A stretch of DNA of 64,000 nucleotides from Emydura subglobosa (Eukaryota > Chordata > Testudines > Chelidae): NCBI GenBank assembly GCA_007922225.1, contig ML680086.1, positions 8,311,472 to 8,375,471 of the forward strand, in the 5' to 3' direction. Position numbers and translations under genes: made by a program. Shown one piece after another: positions 54,741-64,000 of the stretch (the first letter of the stretch is position 1; every line of letters begins with the position of its first letter). The notes beneath the pieces were generated by a model. It searched no databases. It was not told the DNA's origin and was given only the letters and a program-made list of their open reading frames with translations.

Positions 54741-55125
54741 GCTAGACAGCTCTGATTCATGCACATCTCTGACCCATCCTGTTCACAATGGCAAAACACC
54801 CAACTCTAAAGGGAGCAGGTTCTAGAACCCTTGGTGGGTTCTAGATCCTTCTCTGATCTGATGGGCTCTGGCTCAGGGTAGCTTTATCTGATGGATCCTA
54901 ACGAAGCTGCATTCACTAGTGGTATAGTCATTTCAGAAGAACAGCCATCCATGATCTATGTCTCTGCATGCAAGATACAAACTCACACCAGCCTTTAGCT
55001 AATCCCTTAAAGAAGTAGTTGCGCTAGAAGCTGCCTGATCCCACTTTCCACTCAGTACACACACTCATTTGCAGTAACCAGTCACAAGTATATTTAGGTG
55101 CACAATTATGCACACCATTTTGCAT

Positions 55126-55265
55126 AAAATCATAGAAGATTAGAGTTGGAAGGGATCTCATGAGGTCATCTAGTCCAACCCCCTGCTCAAAGCAGGACTA
55201 ACCCCAACTAAATCATCCCAGCCAGGGCTTTGTCAAGCTGCACCTTAAAAAGCTTTGCATGTGAC
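55126..55265 (-). mobile_element. CR1 3' end, well preserved
   Basis: AAAATCATAGAAGATTAGAG, TTGGAAGGGATCTCATGAGG, TCATCTAGTCCAACCCCCTG, CAAAGCAGGACTAACCCCAA and GGGCTTTGTCAAGCTGCACC closely match a young sauropsid CR1 tail. It appears the least diverged CR1 end here. Confidence 0.93.
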
Positions 55266-56647
55266 TCTGGGCTACTGAAGTTTAGAAAATCTAATCCTGA
55301 CTATATAAGAGGCCAGACTGCATAGAGGGTGGTGAAATTTCCCTGGCTTTCCCCACCTACAATTTAATAATTGACAATATCCTGCAGCAGCAAGTTCCCC
55401 AGGTTAATTGTATGTTGTGTGGAGACAGTGATAAGTGTTTCAGACTCTGTCTAGGGACAGCAGTTACACAGGGCACTTTCCTTGTCTCTTCCATGTTCAG
55501 ATTCTACACAAAACAAGTGTTTGTCTCTGTCTAGATTCAACTGTATTGTGTGTGGAGGGGGAGGGAGAAGCAATGAGAACAGCATGCAGTCTTGTAGCAT
55601 GGAAAAACTATGCACAGTGCCAAGTGGATGATTGAAACTCTGCCATATTGTACCATGAGCGTTTCATAAACCAGCTTGAATTCCCCATTTTAGCAGTGTA
55701 GGATTCAGTTCATCAAACAGCAAGTATTTGACTCTGGGCCCTGTGCTGCAGATTGCAGATTGACTGATGGCAGTAGTGCTGTTGTTATTACAAGTTGCCC
55801 AGCAGAGCAGAGCAGGGGCAATTCTCACCTGTCTTGTTTAGTATTTCCAGACTAATACTAAGGAGTTGAAGAAAGTGTGGGGCAAAGTCTTCCCTGGTGT
55901 AAATCCACTAGGTTTACTCCAGGGATGACTCTGGCTTTGTGTTTTAATGAATAGTCTGACTGGAGGGAGCACAGGCCTTCTGTCTTATGCGCAGTGTGAT
56001 AGCACAAGGACTGGCTATTTAGCTCCTCAGTGCATTCGGAGGGGAGGTCAATGTAGTGACCACAGGCATTCATGTAAAAGAAAAATAATGCAAGAAAACT
56101 ATTCCAGGCAGGGCAGAGCGAACTCAAGGTTAAAAAACTGAAATCATTCTTCTTTAGCTTTCCCAATGAATGTTACTGTTAAAAAGAATAATTGTGGAGC
56201 AACTGTGTCCAGACAGGCCTACTTCTGCTCGGCATTTTTGGCAATAGCAAAATACGCTGTCCAGGGCAGTGAACATGAACAGCAACTGAATGTCCCAATA
56301 ACCCAAGCCAGTCTCCAAAGTGAAAGTGCCATGGGTCAATAGTGTTTGCACTCCAGGGAATACAGCTGATAGCCGACTGGTTTTCGCATGAAAAATCAGG
56401 TCCAATGGTGGGGCAGGATTTTACAGTGGGCTGTATACATGGAGGCCTGCTACTATTTTCAGTTATGAAGTGTAGCAGAAGGGTAAGCGGACTTCATGTG
56501 TCAAGATGTCAGCTCCTGACCTCAGGAGTCAAGAAGAAAAGCATTGCACAAACGAGCAAGGTGCTGTCTTTATCAGAAGCATCAAGTATTAGCTAGTGTA
56601 CACAAGAATTAAGGAGGCATAGTGGTCTGATCTACATGACAAGCCAC
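55266..56647. other. No gene recognised
   Basis: Frames of up to 102 codons (reverse, 55858-56166) have no domain. Around 55868-55935 GTGTAAATCCACTAGGTTTACTCC is a small palindromic repeat. Nothing else assigned. Confidence 0.4.
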
Positions 56648-56786
56648 ATGAGCCTGATTCACCATGCATTACTCCATCTTTACACTGGAACAACCTCACT
56701 GAGAAAAATCCCCAGCTGATGTAAATTGGAATACAGATTTACATCATCTGAGTATTTGGCCCCACTGATTTCAATGGAGTTAGATT
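56648..56786. repeat. GTCAATGG-family palindromic repeat
   Basis: GCCTGATTCACCATGCATTA, TTACACTGGAACAACCTCAC, GATGTAAATTGGAATACAG and TTTCAATGGAGTTAGATTAA in the family order; a longer, more decayed copy. The next element starts where it ends. Confidence 0.6.
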
Positions 56787-56789
56787 AAG

Positions 56790-57052
56790 ACTATGTCCAC
56801 ACTACTGCTTATATTGGCAAAATGTATATCACTCTGGGGTGTGAATATTCCACCCCCCGAGTGACAAAAGTTACACCAACATAAGCGCTAGTGTGCACAG
56901 CGCTGTGTTGGTGGGAGAGCTTCTCCTGCCACCGACCAAACTTATGGAGCTTGCAGGGGTGGGGGTTTTTATACTGATGGGAGAGCTCTCTCCTGTTGGC
57001 ATAGAGCATTTTCACCAGCTACACCACTGCAGTGCTGTACATGTACACATGG
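56790..57052. mobile_element. Foldback miniature element (family A), fuller copy
   Basis: It starts CTATGTCCACACTACTGCTT and ends CTGTACATGTACACATGG. Three internal hairpins are visible: CACTCTGGGGTG against CACCCCCCGAGTG (about 56831-56863), GGTGGGAGAGCTTCTCCTGCCACC (about 56910-56933) and GGGAGAGCTCTCTCC (about 56980-56994). A half copy lies at 3916-4034. Non-coding, hAT-like ends. Confidence 0.75.
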
Positions 57053-57122
57053 ACTTACACTGGTGTGAACCTGGAGCAACTCAGTGATGATAAACCCCGG
57101 GCTCCTATGCTCAGACTCTTGC

Positions 57123-57180
57123 GCTCTCTCTCTCTCATACACACTCACCCTCACACATGCACACACACAGACACACACAT
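57123..57180. repeat. (CT)n/(CA)n low-complexity tract
   Basis: CTCTCTCTCTCTC followed by interrupted CACACA runs, ending where the next AT-rich element begins. Confidence 0.85.
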
Positions 57181-57185
57181 GGGTA

Positions 57186-57686
57186 GAGCTGGGTGAAATT
57201 TTTTTGATGAATAATAAATTCACAAAAAAATGAATTTTTCAGGGGATCAAAACTATTTGCAAATTTAGGGTCATTTCAACGAATAGTTTCAGCCCTTCTG
57301 TCGTCGTCGCCCCCCCCCCCAAAAAAATGGAGAAAAATTATTTGAAAGTCAAAATGGTTCATTTTGACCATTTCAAAATGAAGCATTTCAACATTCCCTT
57401 TTGAAACAACATTTTGATTTGAAATGTAGCTATTTTAGCTAATTGAGCTAATTTTTTTTATTGAAAAGGGTGAAGACACTCCAAAACGACCTGAAATAGG
57501 CAAAAATATTGTTTCAAGTCGAACAGAATGTTACACTCAACCTGAAACAAGGGTGGGTTTTGGGGGGTGGGGTTTTCATTTCAGCGAGGGGCAAAAATCA
57601 CTTTTGATTCTAATCAAATCCAATTTTTTTCCTTCATATTTTTTGGTTTGGCCCTGTAGCTCAAAAATCCATGATTCACTCAGCTC
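57186..57686. mobile_element. 501 bp AT-rich element with inverted ends
   Basis: The ends GAGCTGGGTGAAATT (57186-57200) and, on the complement, GAGCTGAGTGAATCA (57672-57686) pair at 12 of 15 positions. The interior holds GTTCATTTTGACCATTTCAAAATGAA-type palindromes and a C10A7 tract at about 57311. It belongs with the AT-rich foldbacks at 20612 and 37540. No coding frame. Confidence 0.65.
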
Positions 57687-59437
57687 CCTATGTGGGACTG
57701 TTTCAAACCGGTTTTGAACAGTTTAACTGCTTTCTGTACTGATATTCTTCCTGATTTACACTTGTGTACATCCGATCAGAATCAGGGCCACGTATGAGTA
57801 AGGTCTGTAATGAATAAGATGGTTTCAGTTTGTATTATGTGCTCAGATATTAAGGGCCAAACTCAATTCTGATGCAAAGGAGCACAAATCCATAGAAAAC
57901 AATGGAGCTGCCTCTCCTGAAACCGGGCCTGAATTGGGCCCTAAACCACTTGTTACTGCAAACTTAAAGGAATGGGTTGTAAAGAATTCAGACTTTGCCA
58001 ACATATCAAGTTATAGCAAGTGCCTGCTGGAGTTTAAAAGAGAATTCAGGGGAAATCAGAAGGATTTTCCCCTCTTTTCAAGGCCAGTGAGATATTTTGC
58101 TGCCTGGGAAACCAAGTTTAGCTGTCATGCCCAGCAAATTAAAGCCAAATAGGCAGTAAACTTCCATGGGCCATTAACACTCCCATATAGGAGATTAAGG
58201 AAAATGATGGCCAAATTGGAATTTAACATGATGTAATTGGTTCAATAAGCTGATCCGCTAACAGGATATTTTCCCCCCCACTACACTCATGTGCTTTTGG
58301 AACGTTCAGAGCTTTTACTTCCTGATCAGCTGGGTAACTACAGGGCAGTCCCTGGCCCTGCCTGGCATTTGCTGGTGGGAGTCTTGTGTATACACTCCAT
58401 CCAAGGACGGACCCTCAAGTGCAAGATCTCTGCGCTGACTGGCTGAGCACAAAGGGTGCAAGGCCAAGAGTAGTATGGAGAGGGTACAGGGCAAGGGAAG
58501 CAGAAGGAAAGCCAGGGGGAGCAGTTCTTCCCCAGGGGGGAAGAAGGGGAAAGAATCTCTGGGGATTTGTACAGAGGGGGAGAGGATTGTGGAAACCAAG
58601 AGTCCCCTGCTGGACACACTTGTTCTTCAATAGCTCTGGACCTTTCCAAGCAAGGTCCCCATGATGCCTGAAGTGTTAGACAACAGCAGCTTTCTCAGGC
58701 AGAAGACTGTGACTTGCACTGGACGCCTAGGTTGTGATGACTCCTCTTCCTGCAACTACAGGCCGTTCTTCATTTCTCTCCTCAGAGGCGGGGCACGCGG
58801 TGCTCCATGGCTGGGAGCACCACAAAGACTGCGGTGGCAGAATTCACACCCATGCTCACACGAGCATGGACTGATCTCCTCCAGGGCAGCAGCGTGTTGT
58901 TCTACTACACTCTTCCTCCAGCCTCCCTGGTGGTGTCGTGAAGACCGTGCCTTGAGCATTGCCCCCAAGCCCTTGGTCCTGCGCTGTTAGAGAAATGTCA
59001 ATGCAACCGTATGTGTGCATCTGATCTCCACATGCCAGTGTGGCAAGGGGGCACAAAAACATCCAAGCTAAATGCACATCTATCTGCTCATTTGCATGGG
59101 CAACCACTGCAATTGTTCATGCAAATGTGCCTTTGCTTTTCTGAAAATGCAGGCCATTTTTATTTGTATTTCATCTGTTTCCTGCAGGATGGAGCATGGA
59201 CTCCATCCCTCTTGGGGAAAGAGCCGTCTTGGGAGGAGCAGCATTTGGGGGCGTTGGCGTGGTGGACTGATCTGAAGTAGCACGTGCACTGCTCTATGGC
59301 TGAGAGAGCAGCGGGTTTCTTCCTGCTGCTGGTTCAGTGCCAGACTGTGTGCTCCAACAGTGATAACCAGTCAGATTTCACAAGCCAAACATGCCCTGCT
59401 CAGAGCACACTTTAGGAACACAGCAAGCATAACAAGG
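57687..59437. other. No gene recognised
   Basis: Frames near 58315-58664 (100 to 103 codons on both strands) and 58661-58990 (109 codons) follow a GA-rich stretch and have no known domain. 58985-59130 is rich in ATGCA/TGCAT words. No repeat proven. Confidence 0.4.
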
Positions 59438-59632
59438 CTGGCAGGTGATGCGTGGGGGGCACGGGAGTTCATGTAGAGTCACGTTCCCCCTTTCCCCAAA
59501 TTTGCTGCTTGGCTTGTATTGAGCATGCTCATATGGACTGAGCATGCTCAGTAACACTGTTGAAGCCGGCTGCCCTCACTCTGACCCTCTCTCCCCGCCA
59601 CTATCGACAGGCATGGGCCGTCTCTACTGGCA
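59438..59632. repeat. GAGCATGCTC repeat, copy 2
   Basis: Aligns with 47092-47264 over about 170 bp with scattered substitutions. It keeps the decamer GAGCATGCTC (59520-59529) and the second GCATGCTCA. Same orientation, 12.3 kb away. Confidence 0.75.
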
Positions 59633-60119
59633 AGGTCTATTCAATTCAGGAGCAAGGACAGGGCATTGCAAGTGTCGGATATGGATGGATCAGTGATTAT
59701 TTAAAGACTGCCTTTCTGCATCCTGCATTTTCAGCACGTGGTGTTGGCATGAAACTGCTTCCACTGCTGTGTGAACACAAAGCAGTATACTGTGGAACCC
59801 TGCGTGGGAGCTCCAGGCCACGTAGTGTAGTTGCAGCATGGTCAGTGTTATTTCCATTTATTGAGCGCCCATTCCAGGCACTTCATGCTTCATAAGAACG
59901 GTCATAAATTCTACACAGGAAACTGCCAACTCACAATGCGTAAACCAATAAAAATCACATGGTGTGAGACATGGAGACCACATTAAATGAATATAATGGT
60001 CTCTTCTAAGCTAGCAGGCTATTAAATCCAGGGGGGGATGACAAAGCTAAAGCAGAAGCGACCTTGTGTCATCAGTGTATTCTTGTTGGGTGCCAGAGTA
60101 CAACATCACTCGGTGGTTT

Positions 60120-60345
60120 TATAGATTCATAGTTAAGGCCGGATGGAACCATTAGATAGAATCATAGACCATTAGGTTTGGAAAGGACCTCAGGAAGTAC
60201 TGAGCTCAACAACGTGTTTGACTACACATGCCCTCTAGAAATACACCCACTCTTGATTTGAAGATTTCAGAGATGGAGAATCCACAACTTCCTTTGGAAG
60301 TTTCATTGGTAATTTGTTTCAATGGTAGCTCCAGTGGGTGGGTTT
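60120..60345 (-). mobile_element. Two CR1 3' ends abutting head to tail
   Basis: TAGATTCATAGTTAAGGCCG with GATGGAACCATTAGATA (60124-60160) is one CR1 tail of about 40 bp. It is followed at once by a second, GAATCATAGACCATTAGGTT with GGAAAGGACCTCAGGAAG, whose ORF2 C-terminus continues to about 60345 (GATGGAGAATCCACAACTTC). Both are on the reverse strand. Either the second inserted into the first's tail, or the tail was duplicated. Confidence 0.8.
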
Positions 60346-60374
60346 TTCCAATGATTAATCAGGCTGAAAGGGTT

Positions 60375-60560
60375 AAATCAGGAAAGGGAAAGTCAGGACT
60401 CCTGGGTCCTGTTCCTGACCCAATGTACAGGTTTCATCAAGTCACTTTCTGTCTCTGTGCCTCAGTTTCCCCATCTGTAAAATGGGGATAATCATACTGA
60501 CCAACTTCATCAAGGGTGAATGTGAGGCTTCATTAACATTGATCAAATGATCAATGACTC
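60375..60560 (+). repeat. MIR-like SINE
   Basis: GTCAGGACTCCTGGGTCCTG, AAGTCACTTTCTGTCTCTGT, GCCTCAGTTTCCCCATCTGT and AAAATGGGGATAATCATACT: head and core of a forward MIR with a decayed 3' part. Confidence 0.88.
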
Positions 60561-62868
60561 TTGGATAGTTGGCGTTTTACTGCATGAATGCAGAGTGTTA
60601 TTTATTACCAAGTCACTCTCAGTCCAACGCCGCGCAGCTGTGAAACCCGCCAACTCTGACTAATGTTCACAGCTACTGTGTAGGGTGTTAGAGTTGCTTT
60701 TCATTTACAGACTCCCTGGGCCTTTGGAAGGCTGCGACTTTTAACACATAACAGATGACATGGTAGTGGAGGGAATTTGTCATTGCTTTACTTCCCTCTG
60801 GCAAGAAGGGCTCATAAGTCACAGCTGCCAAATCTTTTAATGACTTTTAAACTTCATTTACAGAAAAGAATGACCATAATCAACAAACAGAGACGGGATA
60901 CTAATCTTCCCATATTATTAAAAAAGGGGCCATGTAGCTTTAACCCTTTGTATAAAAACCTTGTGCTATAGAGGGATCCATGTTTGCCCTACACCACGAG
61001 GAAAGGTGGAAGATGACAAAGGGATTCGAACTGGTCTGGGGAACCCTAAACAGTAACCCACAGCCACCATCTCTGTAGAAAGGACACAGCTCATCAAAGG
61101 CAGGATTTTATTGTTGGGGAATTTGAGCAACAACCCACATATATTCATCAAAGCGCATTGAACCTCAATTGACTCAATGAGCTTTGTCTCAGACTTCTGT
61201 TGGAGAAGATGGAAATAAAGACTAGTATTATGGTTGTATGTATCTAGGTGCAAATGTTAAGACTCGCTGCACACGTTTGCACATAATTTGTACGCAGAGA
61301 TATCAGGCTTGCACGGGAGATGGCCAAACAGTCAGACATCCATGTGATCCTTTGTGCGCACAGCTGCATTGACAGTGCGTCTAAGTGTGGTGATATTCAG
61401 TTTTGCATGAGTGTAGTTCTGAAAAACTGCTCTTCTTTTTAACTTTATGCTTCTGTATAAAACAGAAAAGGCATGGCTAAAAATAAAAGAGAGGCAAGAG
61501 TTTAAAATAATTGAAAAGAAAACCGGTTATGGCTGAATACAAATAAATAAAAGAAAAAGGCAGGGATTAAATACAAAACTATATAGGAAAAGATGGGTGT
61601 TTTTGAATATCTACCCCTTAACTGTCTTAAAAGCCTAAGTCCATTGATTTTCATGGGAGACTCAGACACCTAAATCGCTGGAGTGCTTTTGAAAGTGTTA
61701 CCTAATGGCTAAAATAGCTGTAAAAGTTAGTTAACAGCTACCCATAAAGAAAAGTTTTAAAAAACAAACGTAAAAAGCCCCGGGCTAACACAGCAAACAA
61801 AGGCCTTCAGACTGAAAGGGATAATTCTACCAGAACAGGGGCACAGGAATGACTTTACTCCCCCAGACACCAGTGGGAATGAAGGGTAATTAGCCCCCAA
61901 AGGGATGCTCAGCACCTTGCAGGACCAAGTATAGAGTGAGGTTATTTTGCTGAGGTTTACAGAAGTGAGGAACCTAATGAAGGATGCTAATTTGCTTTCA
62001 AATCAGCGGAGTGTCTGCAAGGAAGGGGCCTACATCTCCAGTGTAGGAATGAGAGCTACTCTGGAAATTCAGGCAGAACTCTCTCATATGCCAGGTAATA
62101 AATACAGAGAGTAAATGATCAAGGGAGACAACTGAACCAGGGCATATAAATGAACCCCGTAGACACCTCTGTTGGTTTCTCAAAGAGCAGAGGAGTCTGT
62201 TGGAAAGCAGGGTTAAGAGACTCCTAAAGGAGCAGGCAGAATGGGCTGAAGAGCTTTTTCCTCTTCCTCTGTTTATTATGCAGACAGGTTCCCTCCAGTT
62301 AGGGACAGAATAATCCCACCAGACCCATTTTAATTTCTGATTTAAACTAGCTATGAACCCTTATCTTCCAGGTTGGCATGAGCCCCAAAGAGGATTCAGG
62401 TTGGCCCAGGAGTCACCCACGCCCGCACAAGCCTTCTTCCCTTTGTAAAGCCCTCTTCCCTTTGGAAAGGCCCGTCCATGGCGTTCTGACACAGGTCAGA
62501 TGTGGAGCGTAGGCTCAGATACTGTGCCGGGGAATGAAGCTTATGAACAATATAGCTCCCGACTAACATAAAAGCCCCAAAGTCAGAACATGCATTTGTC
62601 CAGGCTAAGTGCAATCTTTTCAGGCTGGTGTGTGGCTCTCCGGCAGGCTTCCAGGCTAACTTTAGTCCCAGCCCAACTACATTTTCCAAAGATGGAGCAG
62701 GCTATTCCTAAATCAAGCCCCAAGGCGAAACAGCCTTCCAGGGCTGGAGTACAGCTTTTAGTCTGGGCAGGCCTCTACGTCAGGGTCCCAAGCCAGCTTC
62801 CATACCAGGCTGACTAAGTCTCCCAAAGCTGGAGCAGGCTTCTGTCTAACTCAGGCTCCCAACCTAGA
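60561..62868. other. No gene recognised
   Basis: At 61610-61710 TAAAAGCCTAAGTCCATTGA and CACCTAAATCGCTGGAG are words of the 'cctaagtcccat' foldback family. From 62600 to 62868 the phrases AAGCTGGAGCAGGCT and GGCTCCCAA recur irregularly and continue at 63155, so the next element appears to have landed inside this repeat-like DNA. Frames are at most 97 codons and without domains. Confidence 0.4.
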
Positions 62869-63150
62869 CTAAGGGTATATCTATCCTGACGGCGGTAAAG
62901 TCGCCACCGTAAGATCAACCTATTTGGATTGATTGAGCGGTCAGTGAAGACCCACTCAATCAATCCAGAAGTCGACATTGGTAGTCCACCCCCTCAAGTG
63001 GTGTGTAGCGCTGTGTCGGCCGAGTGCAGTGAAGAAGGTGTGCAGAAGGGAAGTACAGCAGTCGATGGGAGTTACGCAAGCTACTCTGCGTAGCTTGCAT
63101 AACTCCCGTCAACTGCTGCTGAATAACCAGGTAAGTGTAGACCAGGGCTA
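62869..63150. mobile_element. Hairpin-rich miniature DNA transposon (family G), copy 2
   Basis: The fuller copy of the element at 4035-4276. Ends CTAAGGGTATATCTATCCT and, on the complement, TAGCCCTGGTCTACACTT. Two strong hairpins: GGATTGATTGAG (62926-62937) with CTCAATCAATCC (62955-62966), a perfect 12 bp pair; and a 29 bp pair (63056-63084 with 63090-63118) with a 5-base loop and few mismatches. No coding capacity. Confidence 0.8.
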
Positions 63151-63154
63151 ACTC

Positions 63155-64000
63155 CTTCAAAGCTGGGGCAAGCTTGATAGCTCCTAATCCCATCCCCACT
63201 AACCTCCAGCCAGTCAGCAATCGCTGTCAGTGGTGGACCACTCTGTTACAGGCTGATCATATTTACAGCCCTCTCCTCAGTCTGCAGTTCTGCCAACTCC
63301 TGCAATTTCTTTCCCTAAATCCCTAGCTGCTGGAGGCATGTGACTGAGAATCTCAGCCTTTCATTATGAAACCAAAAAGTTTCTAGCCCTCATGATTGCA
63401 GAGGAAAGCTTGAAAACGTTACCTGAGTGCACCCCAAAGGCTCAGAAAACTGAAGGCAAATGAAAAGAACCCCAGTGTAGTACGTTTTTTAAAAACTCAT
63501 GATGTGTGAGCCAGTCTCATGACTGTGTGGGGCTTGATTTGTGATTTTTGAACACACGAGGTAGGTAATGATGAGACCATGGCCTGAACCAGCTGGTGAG
63601 CATTATGGGAGGTGTGAACCTGGCACTGCCACATCCATGGGCAGTGCACAGAGTGAATTTGGCAGGTGCCTCCCATCTCTAGTCGGGGCAGAACTTTTCC
63701 CCGAGGCTGCAAGCTGGCCAGGAGAGACATTTCATCTTCAGTCCTGGGTTCAGAAAGGTGAAGTTAGAGATAAAGAGTCCAAACAATAATAAAGTGGAGA
63801 CTGGGGAATCATAACAATAATGGCCCCAAACTACCGGGATTGTCATCAGGCGCTGCCAGCCTGTGAACAAAACAAAACCCAGAGCAAGAGACAGGCCTTT
63901 TTAGCTCTGAACAGCAGGCACCGTTTACATATGAAAGAAGCTGTAGCATTAAGATGAACTGCTTTGGTTTAGGGAACAGCAACAGACATGAATAACTACA
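63155..64000. other. No gene recognised
   Basis: AAAGCTGGGGCAAGCTTGAT at 63160 continues the 'aaagctggagcagg' DNA found left of the miniature element. The remainder is unique-looking with frames up to 86 codons and no domain. Confidence 0.4.

Overview
This window looks like nuclear DNA from a vertebrate, most probably a turtle. The basis is the repeat content: many 5'-truncated CR1 LINEs whose 3' ends carry the sauropsid type of terminal sequence, MIR/CORE-like SINEs, and many short non-autonomous hAT-like and foldback elements. I recognise several of these families from turtle genomes by memory only. I found no protein-coding gene, rRNA, tRNA gene or CRISPR array. The open reading frames are short or fall in repeats, so the window is best read as intergenic or deep intronic DNA.

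Layout. 0-9 kb: a 1.5 kb reverse-strand CR1 with reverse-transcriptase remains (2.4-3.9 kb) abutting two miniature elements, a SINE split by a foldback, a forward CR1, an AT-rich element with an inverted tRNA-like core, a 477 bp element with TA ends, and a reverse LTR-like block. 9-17 kb: a decayed GACTGGGA-type minisatellite, a long-armed foldback, a 122 bp hAT-like element with an exact 8 bp target duplication inside a SINE, CR1 pieces and two abutting miniature elements. 17-30 kb: a hAT-like element of 361 bp, several foldbacks, a 0.9 kb CR1, and a three-layer nest (forward CR1, then reverse CR1, then solo LTR with 5 bp duplication). 30-46 kb: a second LTR candidate, a further hAT-like element, the minisatellite in opposite orientation, SINE/CR1/miniature-element nests and a tRNA-like inverted dimer. 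46-64 kb: more CR1, a repeat pair shared between 47 and 59 kb, and a second copy of the hairpin-rich miniature element found at 4 kb.

Unique-looking AT-rich stretches with clustered homeodomain-type motifs (about 22.5-23.3, 30.5, 33.6-34.1, 42.9-43.1, 46.2-46.6 and 54.1-54.7 kb) are candidates for conserved non-coding elements, unproven without alignment. The readable story is the insertion history: nested elements with recoverable target sites give a relative order of transposition. I did not see an evident new biological system. The closest candidates are the structured non-autonomous elements (inverted tRNA-like dimers, multi-hairpin miniature elements).
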